Below, piece by piece: positions 1 to 10,606 of a DNA stretch of 59,971 bases. The stretch spans positions 1 through 59,971 of the forward strand of contig JAGTJM010000117.1 of NCBI GenBank assembly GCA_020747015.1, read 5' to 3'. This DNA is from Pyrenochaeta sp. MPI-SDFR-AT-0127 (taxonomy: Eukaryota; Ascomycota; Dothideomycetes; Pleosporales; Cucurbitariaceae). Below the pieces are notes generated by a model. It searched no databases, was not told the DNA's origin, and was given only the letters and a program-made list of their open reading frames with translations. The stretch's first letter is position 1; each line of letters starts with the position of its first letter. Made by a program: the position numbers and the translations under genes.

Positions 1-218
1 GCGCAATGAGAGTCAATTGAGATAATCTTGCGACACTTTTCATTTCCTGAAGGAACCATGTATTCTGTCATAGCTCGATACTCAGAGCCTTGAGAGTATA
101 TGTAGTACTTTGGCAAATCTAAAAGATTGATATAGGGGAGAAATGACGAGTACGGGGAGAGTCGTACAGCAAAAGACTGAGTAAGCCTTTCCAGTAGGTT
201 CTCTAACCATGTCTAATG

Positions 219-2423
219 TCAGGACTGCAACACAGTAAGATCCTCGAATTCATCGAGAGCATCATCGAAATCGTCATAATCGAGACAACATATCCCGCAG
301 AACACGCCCTTTCCGCTTCCTTCCCCGGCGGCGGTCGCTATCTTCGATATAAGAGTAGATGCCGTTGGCCGTAGACCTTGTTGTATCACAAGCATCTGCT
401 CTACCCACATCAAAACTACATTGTCATCGGGGCTCCCCATTGTCTTCAGTTGCAGCAATAAATTAAGATATCCTTCCATGTTGATCCGGACATTAGCATG
501 CTCAGAACCATTGTTTTTCAGAAATTTGTACACGTAGTCAACCTTTTCGCCCTTCAGTATGGCTGCCATCTCAAGAAATACCGCGCCTAAGCTCCAGATA
601 TCAGAGGATGTGTTACGGGGCTCGAAGTTCGCAACCTCAGGAGAGCAGTACCGCGGCGTCATACCGTTCACCATACTAACCGTGGTACTGCTATCGGCGT
701 CCGCAAAATCTAGGGAAAGTCCGAAGTCGGTGAATATAACGTTTCCGCCATGTACTAGGATGTTACCAGGCTTGATATCCTTGTGCCGCACATGATTTGC
801 GTGCAGAAATTCAAGCGCCCTCGTCAAACAGCCGAAAAATGTGCGAAGCTCACTGTGCTTGCTCGCATCAGCGCGATCAAGGTAGGTTGAAAGGTCCATC
901 TCGGCGATTGGCAACATGATAAGTCCTAAGAACTTTGGATCGGAGTAACTGCCAACAAATTCAACAATGTGTGGATGCTTCAAACGCTTCAAAAGCTCAA
1001 TCTCTGCAATAAAACGTTTAAAATCTTCGGCTTGCCGTCCACTAAACAGTTTTGTGCGGGGTACACGTTTGCGAGCATATTCCTTATAGCTAACTAGACT
1101 AAGCACGCGATCAACTTGACCGAATGCACCTGTCCCGAGGACTCCCTTTGTCTCGAAGGGGAAGGATTCTCCTTGGTCGAAATAGCAATGCTGGCCATTT
1201 TCACCCTTTTCGAGGTCCATGGACTTGGTCATGACGAGGTGTTGGAATGCCACAAATTCCGATCGGCTGCTTGGTCGAAGTTGTTGTGGAAGAGTCTTTT
1301 CAGTGACTGGAAACCAGTGATCAGAGAAGCCTTGATCTACAAAGGTGTCGACAACATTGAGGCAATCGATTATGCGAGCAATAATATATGTCCGCGGGAT
1401 TTTGCTCCAGCGTGGATTGATCTGGCCAAGTAACATTGATATTTGCTGGACTTCAGTGTCCTCGTAACGAAATAACCTTCCCTTGCCTTCTTTGAAATGA
1501 TTATCCAAGCGCTCCGCAGGGCTTTTAGGAATACTAGTCCCGAAGCACGCATTCCAGAACTTGATAGTCTTGTCAAATGAAGCTGTTGCAAGAAGAGTAT
1601 CGTCGGACTTAAAGACAATTGAGTTAATGCTGTGGTCATGCCCTTTGAAAGTCTTGATGCATTCGCCGGTATTGAAATTCCAAATTCTAGCCTCATCTCC
1701 CGAGCCTGTCGCTATCAATTTGCCATCATGTGAGAATGCGATTGTCACCGTATAATGGCCGTCTCTGCCGACCAAGTCTTTCACGCATTCGCCTGTAGCT
1801 ATGTTCCATATGTTAGCAGTTTTATTCTGTCCAGCAGTGGCTAGAAGGTTTCCATCAGGAGAAAGGACGATATTGTCGACTGGGTACGCTACACGAATGC
1901 GAGAAATGAGCTGGCCATTGACACCCCAGATCTTAACCATCCCATCCCATGACCCTGAAATAATCTGGCCACCATTTTGTGAAAATATCACTGAGTGAAC
2001 ACCATCGGTGTGTTCGTCTATCGTCCTCACGTGTGGAGCATTCTCTGTAAGATCCCAGATCCTAATCGTCTCATCATTGGCTGCGGACGCAACGTAAGGC
2101 TGATGGGCCGAGAATGCAACCGAATAAACTCTGTCCTCGTGGCCCTCGAGTGTGTGGACGCAGTTGCCGGTTTTCATATCCCAGATCCTGACGTTTCGAT
2201 CATGAGAGGCCGATGCTAGTTGTGATTCGTCGGGATTGAAGGTGATTTCCTCGACCGCGGCAGTATGACCCTCTAGTGCCAGGATGCACGTTCCGGTACT
2301 AATCTTCCACAATTTGATAGTACCGTCCCATAACGAACTGGCTATAGTATTTCCATCATGTGTGAATCTTACACATGTGACGTAGCTTCGAGCTTTGATC
2401 GTCCTGAGACACAACTCCGCCAT
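219..2423 (-). CDS. WD40-repeat / serine-threonine protein kinase fusion
   Basis: Single uninterrupted frame of 734 aa when started at the first ATG (2423); the frame is open further upstream only through a TTG. Residues ~15-290 hold about seven WD40 repeats ending in IRIWD, VKIWG, IKFWN-type strands, enough for one beta-propeller. Residues ~310-420 match the leader that normally precedes a family of fungal kinases (WSKIPRTY, MDLEKGE, GQHC). Residues ~425-700 are a protein kinase with glycine loop GTGAFGQV, lysine in EYARKRV, catalytic HKDIKPGN, DFG and SPE, so it should be active. The propeller probably binds a protein partner that localises or controls the kinase; the substrate is unknown. 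Fusing a propeller in front of this kinase type is unusual. The family assignment is clear; the N-terminus is less certain. Confidence 0.88.
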   Translation of the reverse strand: MAELCLRTIKARSYVTCVRFTHDGNTIASSLWDGTIKLWKISTGTCILALEGHTAAVEEITFNPDESQLASASHDRNVRIWDMKTGNCVHTLEGHEDRVYSVAFSAHQPYVASAANDETIRIWDLTENAPHVRTIDEHTDGVHSVIFSQNGGQIISGSWDGMVKIWGVNGQLISRIRVAYPVDNIVLSPDGNLLATAGQNKTANIWNIATGECVKDLVGRDGHYTVTIAFSHDGKLIATGSGDEARIWNFNTGECIKTFKGHDHSINSIVFKSDDTLLATASFDKTIKFWNACFGTSIPKSPAERLDNHFKEGKGRLFRYEDTEVQQISMLLGQINPRWSKIPRTYIIARIIDCLNVVDTFVDQGFSDHWFPVTEKTLPQQLRPSSRSEFVAFQHLVMTKSMDLEKGENGQHCYFDQGESFPFETKGVLGTGAFGQVDRVLSLVSYKEYARKRVPRTKLFSGRQAEDFKRFIAEIELLKRLKHPHIVEFVGSYSDPKFLGLIMLPIAEMDLSTYLDRADASKHSELRTFFGCLTRALEFLHANHVRHKDIKPGNILVHGGNVIFTDFGLSLDFADADSSTTVSMVNGMTPRYCSPEVANFEPRNTSSDIWSLGAVFLEMAAILKGEKVDYVYKFLKNNGSEHANVRINMEGYLNLLLQLKTMGSPDDNVVLMWVEQMLVIQQGLRPTASTLISKIATAAGEGSGKGVFCGICCLDYDDFDDALDEFEDLTVLQS

Positions 2424-2454
2424 AATGCTAAGAAGAGGACCAGGATAGACCAGA

Positions 2455-2640
2455 AGATGTAGACCCAGGCCACTGATTATAGTCGTAATCAATTTGGTAA
2501 CCCCAGTCTTGCTGATGCTGAGTGAACTGTAATAGTTCGTGGAGATTCCAAAGCTGAGTAGCTGGTCCCCAGGCGGGAAGCGGCCCCCAAGAAGCGGCGG
2601 GGTGGTTCCCGTGCGCTAAAATAGCTAGGATTTAAGTCGG
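2455..2640 (-). other. open frame that may be an upstream exon of the WD40-kinase gene
   Basis: On the minus strand just above the kinase gene, a frame rich in Trp, Pro, Gln and Tyr (…WGPLPAWGPATQLWN…, then DWGYQIDYDYNQWPG) stays open and runs into the WD40 start region. A GT…TAG segment of about 37 nt would join it in frame to the ATG at 2423. That is shorter than the other introns here, so this is only a possibility. If true, the protein has a Gln/Tyr-rich N-terminal segment before the propeller. Confidence 0.25.
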
Positions 2641-4200
2641 GCCGCGACTTTTCTGTCTAAAAACGGGCTAGCACAATCAAAGTGAGCCCAGACGAGCTGA
2701 TGGGGCAATAGACCTATAGTATGAGTCCCACTGGGCTAGTGCGCCATAACTACATTGCATGTAGAGGTTCGAGTACTGTGACTATCCATATATATCAGAT
2801 GAGAGAGGAAATCTTATCGCAGCCAGTAATGACGAGTAGGTGAGCTTTCTGGGCACCGTTCAAAATTTGTACGGAAGCTCATGTTCGATTTTCGAGACCT
2901 GCTTCTCGAGTATGGTGCCACGTGCGAAACTGGATGCGAGAGTATTGACGTAATGCTGAAGTCCCTTATCGCTGAGCTCTTGCACGCCACTTAGCAGTGC
3001 GCTGCAGACTTTGGCCCTCCTATTGAGGCTAAGGTTTCGTTGTTTGAGACCAAAGAGCCAAAATAAAGACATCTAATGTGCGACTATTGATATCGTGATC
3101 TGCGATGACGAGCTGAATCGAAATGCTCACCAAGAGAATTTCCTGGAATTAATCGACGTTACGTTGATTGAGGAATTTGACAATTGTGCCTCAGGCTATT
3201 CCAACCATCAGCTCGGAAAGCGCGTTCGCGTGGCTAAACAGCAATTTAGTACCATGCCATAGCTATTTCACGGTGTGACAACAGACGCAGGGAATAATTG
3301 TGCGCTTGTTGTTCTGCACCTGAGACTAAAATGCGTCTAAATACACGAAAGTCTGCATATACATTAAGATGTTCCATGTCGGCATAATTATGGCACTTTA
3401 TGTGAAGTATATTTGTATGTGACCCTACCTATCTTGCAATAGCTTATTGCAGTTGAAGCCGCATGGTAAGGTGTACAAAGGGACTGCGAAGTTATTCGCT
3501 CACTAATTTCTGTTCAAAGGAATACTTCCCAGTACCCGTCAATAAATACTCTATTGCACTGCGGTATATCGTCTTATCTTCATAGTATCTGCCCTGAATA
3601 ACACAAGTATTTGAAATCAAGTTTCCATGACTCCTGACGAAGCAGGCTGACCACCACATGGAAATGACCATAGCGATGCGATCAGGAAGGAAAACCCGGC
3701 ATTTGCGATTGCCTCCGAAGCTATGGCGCTTTGGCTGAGCTCTCGTTCGCCGCTATATATGCTTTTGATGGAAAATGCATACTCACACAACGACAACAAA
3801 AGGGACCTCGGAACCCCTGCCAAGCCACTTGGGAATTGTTTGAGCATTGCGGCTGATTCAACTTTCCTCCATCGGGCATCACGAGTGGACAAGCGCGTGG
3901 AAAAAACGGGAGCGCTAGAGCTGGTCCGCTACGCTAACGAACGCCTCGGCACAAAGATTCGCGGCAGATCATTTAGATCTCTGGCTGCGGGAAGAATAAC
4001 ATAGGTACACCGCAATAATCAGCCTCGCTATTGATGTGGCTTGCGCACCAGCATCTCCTCTCAATCATTTCCCAAGTAGCGAGCATAATGCGGTCTTAGG
4101 CTATTTCCACAATCGGTCATGCTCGCCCTAAGTACACCTTAGCTCCAAGCTAAACTTCACCAGAGCGTGCCACGATCGCCTGTGGCATGGGAATATATTC
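2641..4200. other. intergenic, no recognisable gene
   Basis: Only short frames are present on both strands (for example 70 aa at 2860-3072 and 91 aa at 3617-3892, both minus). None shows a domain I recognise or a convincing intron structure. No repeat or RNA gene was seen. Confidence 0.5.
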
Positions 4201-4325
4201 TTACTCTCCTGTCCACAGTTCTAGCGACTAGTAGTGTTAGCTGCGACACTGCAACCACCGTCGCTACCCCTGTTTCTCCCTAGCGAAACTACCCAAACAC
4301 TCAATCGTTTATCACTATAATCGAC

Positions 4326-5757
4326 ATGCGTTGGAATTTACTTGAAGCAGCGGTTTCGACCAACGCTCGCTGTGGCTACACAAATAAGGCCTCGCCTGGT
4401 GGCATGACTTGTCCAGGTTCGCAGTGGGGTGACTGCTGTTCTCATATGGCTATTGGTAATACCCTACATTGCGTTATTTCACAACGTTAACTGATCTGTC
4501 TCAGTGGTAGAACTAGTGCATATTGCGGCAATGGCTGCCAGTCGTTGTATGGTACATGCTCTAATGTAGCTAGCTCTTCACGCTCAGCACGAACGTCATC
4601 GTCCTCAACTCGCAGCTCTTCTTCCTCTACCTGGACTATATCATTTGCTGTTCCAACCTCGACTCTAAGAATTTCCACGAATGCCCGCTGCGGATTCTTG
4701 TATAACGCATCGCCAGGTGGGATGGCCTGTCTAGGCTCGAAGTATGGAGATTGTTGTTCTCAGTACTCGTACTGTGGAAGCACAAGCGCATACTATGGAG
4801 CTGGATGTCAAGCTGGGTTTTGGAAACGCAACCCTGTCTCGTTGCTGTCCAGTTTGACTTCTCGAGCTACTGCAACGTCCTCGTCTGCACCGAAAGGCTC
4901 GTCGTCGGTATTCTCATCATCGTCGAGTAGTGCCTCATCTAGTACGGTCAGAGGTTCAACCTCAGACACTCCGACGAGTACAAGAAAGTCCTCCTCTGTC
5001 TCTTCAAGCTCGATCATCTCATCGGACACCGTCATCTCCACAAGCTCAGCATCGTCGACGAGTCCTTCTACTACTTCATCCCTCACCACCTCTGCTCCTG
5101 CAGCCCCTTCCAAGAATCCTCTTTGTGGCATAGAAGGATCCGATACCGTTGACTTTCAGGTTTATGGACAAAATCCTTTCACTGCAGTCACTGACTGCTT
5201 GGCATACTGCCAGCAAGATTCTCTTTGCGGTAGCGTTATCATATACACGGGTACCTGTTACAAGGCCAGACTGTCAGTTGCAGGCAATGTAGCCCCTACA
5301 CCGGGTACTGGGCTCATCTTTTACGATCGATCTTGTGCAACCAGTCCAACACCTACCTCTTCTTTACCATCCTCGACACTTTCCACAAGCACTTCAAGCT
5401 CCTGTGTGCCCCCTGCACCTACATTGTCATGTGTGCCATATCCCGAATGTCCAACTTTCGGCACTTCTCTCACAAGCGGCTGCCCAAATAATGCTGGAAT
5501 GTGTAACCAGAATTACTTTTTACGATGCACTCAAATGCCTGCAGCAGGATCCATCGTTATTGCCCAACTTGGGGCTATCGTCTCAGGCCGGGATGCTTGT
5601 CGTTGCAGCTTGTGATGCTTTTGACAACTGTGCTGCTTTTACCTTCATCTCAGATAACCCTGTCGGTCAAGTCTGCGACCTTTACGCGACGCTGAATAGT
5701 TTCAGTTCGTCAAATGTGAACACTTATCTTAGAATCTGCCCAACTTGTCAAGCATGA
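4326..5757 (+). pseudogene. CBM18 (hevein-type) chitin-binding protein with Ser/Thr-rich linkers, frameshifted
   Basis: Two hevein-type chitin-binding modules can be read. The first starts at 4359 (NARCGY…CPGSQWGDCCS) and is split by an intron ending near 4504 before GRTSAYCGNGCQ. The second starts near 4678 (NARCGF…CLGSKYGDCCSQYSYCG). A Ser/Thr-rich linker follows, then an apple/PAN-like Cys module near 5108-5335, a second linker, and a last Cys-rich module. Two single-base changes break the frame: one base is missing near 4445, where CCS should run into a YGYCG motif, and one extra C at 5601 ends the frame before VAACDAF. A convincing signal peptide is missing; the frame just upstream (4195-4285) is hydrophobic but carries a stop. 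Intact relatives are secreted and bind chitin. Sequencing error is the alternative to a true pseudogene. Confidence 0.72.
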
Positions 5758-5956
5758 ACAAAGGAATAGGCTTAGTCTCGAGAGATCATAGATAATTATA
5801 TACCGAACTATAGGAACATCATTATTAGACTTTCTGATTATGATCTTTCCTCGTTTAATCTTGGGAGAGCATATCAGAGTCATTGAAAATTACGGCTCGA
5901 CCTGAGAACCTAAACTTGATGTTGTAGTGGCCTGACCTGAGAGACAAGGAGGGACG

Positions 5957-6909
5957 ATGACCTATATGTTGGTATGTATTGTACTGCTAGTAGTGTGTGC
6001 ATATCGCTTTCAAAGCACAGCACCTGGTTTGAGGACTTCGCTTAGAACTAAGATATTGAAGAATGGGATAGTGATCATCATATACCGCACAGAGAACGAG
6101 GCGCAATTACGGAAGGTTCTCAAGACCTTCAATGGCCAAATCACGGATATGACAATGCCAATGTATCTCAGGAATAGAGTAGACATGGGTAATATTCCAT
6201 TTACGATATGTTCAGAATTTACCAAGTTGTGACAACCCGTGGAGTTCCTGTTCATTACGTGCTCGTTTATTTAGAGAGGTTCTAAGCGAAGCCTATCTTA
6301 CCGTTGCGACTACACCTCGGACAATGAAAGGGAAAAATTCTTAGTCGCGATTCAGCATATGATAGAGGAGAATCTTTGCTCGCTTAAAGGAGATGATCTA
6401 CGAGGTACACTCGAGATGACAGCAAAAGAAGATGGAGACACCTAGATGGGTTGATCGTCGGCCAAGTCCGCGACATTTTCAAGCAATAGGTCCAGAGCGA
6501 TGAAGCGAAGGCAGAGAATAACAGCGCGGTAGAGCCAACATTTCAGTTCCCGAGATACAAATACTGCGTACATGTAGATGCAGATGTCCTTGATACTGTG
6601 GTAAATCGTGCGCCAAAACTACGGCCGCCTCAATCGTGGCAGGTGGCGTACGTTAATCTTGTCAAGCTGCATTATGAAGGCTTTCCTCAACAAATGTACG
6701 GCTCTGGCGTACGCGTTGACGAAGAGGCCGGCGAAGACGAAGAGGTTGGCGAAGACAAGGAAGCCGATAAAGACGAAGAAGTCGACATGAACTTTGTGAA
6801 GGTGCCCTTAGACTACCTTGATCCTCAGCAGTACAATCACTTGTACGACCCTTCTACTTTTGAGCACTTTGCAATGTTTCGAGGGGATGATGGTGTGTCT
6901 ATCGGTTAA
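5957..6909 (+). pseudogene. decayed gene of unrecognised fungal family
   Basis: Two coding-like stretches lie in tandem. The first (5957-6232) begins hydrophobic and contains IVIIIYRTENEAQ, a pattern I associate loosely with a family of uncharacterised fungal proteins. The second runs in one frame from about 6410 to 6909: YTRDDSKRRWRHLDG, then a TAG at 6487-6489 in a Lys-Gln-stop-Val-Gln context, then PRYKYCVHVDADVL and an acidic Asp/Glu repeat around residues encoded at 6715-6790. The TAG would be explained by a CAG to TAG change. The pieces cannot be joined by a clear intron, so I call it a remnant. Function is unknown. Confidence 0.35.
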
Positions 6910-8163
6910 GCACTCGGAATTATCGCACCAGCTAGGATTCTCTACAACCACGCTGTGTAGGAGTAGGAAGAACAAACCCAAAAACTCCCTTCAAATGAAG
7001 ACCTAGAGTGCGTGTACACAAAGTGCTCATTGCGAAGTAAGAGAAATAGTAAAGAGTAGAGAGCTTTATTTTATAATTAAGTGTCTATTTCCTTGGTGTT
7101 GTCGTGTAGGTGATGATGATGCTCTCCTGCAAGAGCAAGAAGAGCTGAGATATTTCAAAACCTCCGTCGTGGGGAATATCCGCGCATGTATCCAGTATCC
7201 ACGCAGGGCATTGCCCTTTTTTTTCAAGTTTTGGTGCTTCGGTGGCTATTCAGCTTACTATTCTGAGCAGTAGTGTATCATCTCTCTCTACTATCCTATA
7301 TCCTAATAGCCTATTGGTTGATTATATTACGTGAGTACCTATTATACTCTACTCTTCTAAATTAATGTCGTACAAGTAGAGTACAGATCTCCATGTAAAT
7401 TCTAAAGGAACTGCCCTCTGGCCGCAATAACTTCGGCATTCTGCGAGCTCAATCGGACCGAATTAAGAGTTTCCCCGCAACCAGCGATCTAATTACATCT
7501 TTTTCTCGGTTGTAAATTCGTCCGCTCGCCTCTTTCATTAGGTCAGCCTTTCAAGTTGCTCACTATTCTCTTTCCTAGTAAACTCAGTGAAAACAAATTC
7601 AGGATCAAGATAGGATCGCAGTAAATGGCCTTAACATCTGTTAAGACGAAGTTTTGATGATTAAAGAAGCACTTCTATTTGCTGGGTGGCTTTGAACAGA
7701 TGTGCATTCCTTATTGTACTTTCTGTACTCTGATTGGAATTGTGGATCACCGAACGGGAATGAGGTGAGCTGTATGGTCGGAATTCAGATTCTCGTTCGC
7801 CCTCTACCTCCGTGTCGCTAGTAGCCAATCGGGATGCATAGGGAGAGTAGCGTGACGTCTTGCGCCAGAGGCCGGTGTCCTCAAGCATGTGGATGTTGGA
7901 TTTGATTACAAGCCTCTCCTTCCACCGCTTCTTTGCGAATCTCCGTCGTAAGCAAGCGCTACCTGACCATCAAATCCACCCATTTTCCATCCAACCATTG
8001 TTTATATTGTCTTACTGGCACAAATAGATTCTGGGCTCTTGTACTAATCAATAATTTTGGAGTCGTTTATACTCTCAGGCGACGAAAGACAATCTAAGTC
8101 ATTCAGGCTCCCTGATTCTGGTCATACACAACTCTTTGCAGAGCATTAGACGAATGAGTAATA
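6910..8163. other. AT-rich intergenic region, no gene seen
   Basis: The sequence is visibly AT-rich between about 7000 and 7700 and carries no recognisable coding frame. A 75-aa minus-strand frame at 7661-7888 has no motif and is probably chance. It may contain the 3' flank of the ThuA-like gene. Confidence 0.5.
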
Positions 8164-9270
8164 CTAGTCCTTTGAACCAACAACCCATTCTAGTCCTCCA
8201 GTGACATGTTCAATGAAATACTCCTCGCTGTAGGTGTCGATAGTGTGGCCCATGCCCGTGTACCATGCTCTAGCCTTTCCTTCAAACATGGAGTACCACG
8301 AGATCGGATGATCAGGGACCATACTCAGATACGCAGGAGTGATGTCATCAATGTAGGTTTCATTCAAGGTAGCTAAAACCGTATAATCTGCCGATTGGCT
8401 CGGGTTTGTCCTATACGAGTACCACTCGTCTGTACGGTTGTGGCTCTGGGGAAGCTTGACAGTAGAAGGGTGAGTGGAGTCGCGGATGGTTATGATGTCG
8501 GAACGGATATTTCCGCCTATGTGAAGGTAATTGCCGTTAGCTATGACGAATCAAACAAACTACAGGACATGAGACCAACCGGTAGGATAGCGCTCCAACT
8601 GCGCGTCACTGCATGTCCACTCAGGAGAGCAGGGATGGAACTCAAACTATGTGCAGCATGTTAGAGGCTCTTTAAAATGTGCACATCATATTCTCACCTG
8701 ACCCCCCACCAGAGTATTATACCACGGCGGCGTAGCGTTCCCAAAGTCTGCGGCTAATGGCATATATTTGGTTAGCCAAGAAAAGATTTCAAAAACGACA
8801 AGAGAAGAGAAACGAACCTGCGTGAATACCTAGCCAAGACCCCCCTCTGATAAGATATTGGTACAGAGCTTCATACTCGCTGTCTACCAAAAAGTCGCCA
8901 GTAGTGTGTATGAACACTAAGGTTGTGAAATTGCTCAAGCCTTCAACAGTGAAAACTGAAGAATCCTCCGTTGCCACAACGGACCAGTCGTTCTTGCTTG
9001 CTACCGAGGTGACTAACCCAATACCATTGGGAATGCTTTATGTTGTACGATTAGACTACATCCAACATGGAATCAAAAGAGCGTCTTGCCTGGCATGGCG
9101 ATACCCAGCAGTTTTGGTGAAGATGAGCAGATTGGGCTTAGGCGATACAGCTGTGGCTAAATAAGAAAACAGGCAGAGACGTGGGAGGGGGGCGGTGACG
9201 TACGGGCAGAAGCAATTGGCGACGCTGCTGCCGCTGCAGCAATTGCTGTCAAAATTGACACAAACTTCAT
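8164..9270 (-). CDS. secreted ThuA-like domain protein, six exons
   Basis: Starts at ATG 9270 with a clear signal peptide (MKFVSILTAIAAAAAASPIASA). Exons read 9270-9204, 9156-9090, 9035-8818, 8753-8698, 8640-8580 and 8516-8164. Joined, they give the family landmarks in order: PNLLIFTKTAGYRH, SIPNGI, ATEDSSVFT, HTTGDFL, GGSWLGIHAAADFG, PPWYNTLVGGQF, HPCSPE, HPSTVKLP, DEWYSYRTNP, ATLNETYID, PISWY and GMGH. This matches the ThuA-like (class I amidotransferase-fold) proteins that fungi secrete; some relatives are linked to sugar or glycoside metabolism, but the reaction is not established. The second intron appears to use a GC donor (GCAAGA…AAG). No stop or frameshift remains after splicing. Confidence 0.85.
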
Positions 9271-9769
9271 TGTAAGATGGAATAAGCAAAATAGAAGAAC
9301 GCGTGTGCATGAAACGGAATAAGTGCCTTCATGTAGCCCCAGAGTTGGGGTTCTTATACATGCTAAAACAATTCCCCTCACTAGCTGCGGGGGGATATTA
9401 CACAAACAGTAACAAGCCCATCTTGAAGTAACGAACCCATGAATTCGCTAAATTAGAAAACGTCCTATTAGAAAACGTCATATGACGTATTGTACTTTAT
9501 TAGCAGCCCTATGTGCCGGCATTATACATGTCGGTTAAGCAAGACGGTAGGGAGGCTTCCGGCAGAACCTCGGTATGTCCACTTCAGGGGCTAAGCTAAG
9601 CAGGTTTGCGTACTTATCTTGGCCTGTCTAGTCCAGGGTTGTAGACTAAGTCTACAGTGGAAGCGGAGATAGTGATCTTGTGACTCCGCTTGTCGGAGAA
9701 GCACCGCTCCTTAGACGGCTAATAACCACATTTCCTTCCAGTCGCTGCTTCATCTCAGCTGCTTGATTT
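9271..9769. other. promoter region of the ThuA-like gene, no other feature seen
   Basis: This stretch lies directly upstream of the secreted gene. I see no second gene and no clear motif repetition in it. Confidence 0.4.
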
Positions 9770-10160
9770 TCATTTCTGCAATATTCTTTTTTTGGTAGCC
9801 AACACAATGCCTGATGGTACATTGATTAGATTTACTACCACGCCAACGCCTCTTGATAGCCAATTCGAAGGTAGTACCACATGTTTGCACTTGGTGGAAG
9901 TAAACCGTATTCTGGAAACCCCAAACTGAGAAACCGCATCTACATATTTCTGCATCGAGATGGTACCATCAATATCACTGCGCATATCTGCGATAACGAG
10001 GAAATGAGGCTCTAAAGACCAGTTTGGCGGGCATTTAACATACCTTTCCTGACAATCCTCAGCAGAAGCACTAGTAAAGTCGGTTTTAAAGGGTTGTTGC
10101 TTTCCAACTCCACCTTAAGGCCTGTGTCATCATCAAGGCAATCATACGTTTCAAGAAGGT
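9770..10160 (-). pseudogene. coding-like remnant of unrecognised protein
   Basis: On the minus strand a frame from about 10150 (ICYLLETYDCLDDD, ending RIVRK) can be followed, after a gap of about 32 nt starting GTATGT and ending TTTAG, by EPHFLVIADMRSDIDG and then VSRIRFTST and GVGVVVNLINVPSG down to 9770. Residue use and the even hydrophobic pattern look like real coding sequence. The gap is shorter than normal introns, no start or upstream exons were found, and I cannot name the family. It is reported as a probable gene fragment. Confidence 0.3.
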
Positions 10161-10606
10161 AACATATGTTGTTGCCCAAGTGCTATTTATTCACAATGAT
10201 CGTGCGTATCAAACAAAACTCTTCCATCAGCCTCTCGTGCTCTCTTCTGAATCCTCTCAATAGGACTAATAACGTACCGGCTTGACCTCCTCCGGCGTGC
10301 GGAACACCAGCACACGCGTCATGGTGGGAATTTTCAGATAAACCTAGCTTTCAGAGGAGATTGAAAGGGCACTGATTATGTTATACAGTAGCAGTGTGAT
10401 GTGCGAACGGGGTTAAGCTACTACCAATGTCGCATCTGACGATGGGAAAGCTAGCGAAGTACACTTACCTTAAAAGTGACCCAACTAAAGGCCACTTCCG
10501 CTTTTGAACCTAAACCTCGGCTGTATTAAAATAATCATTGACTAAGCTATCCTAAGGACGTGGCGGTATAATAGGAGAGCTTCTTAGCGTCCTAGAGCTT
10601 TTCCTA

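Noticed and set aside
3617..4004. Overlapping frames on both strands as small secreted proteins
   Set aside because: No signal peptide, no Cys pattern and no start context that sets them apart from chance frames.
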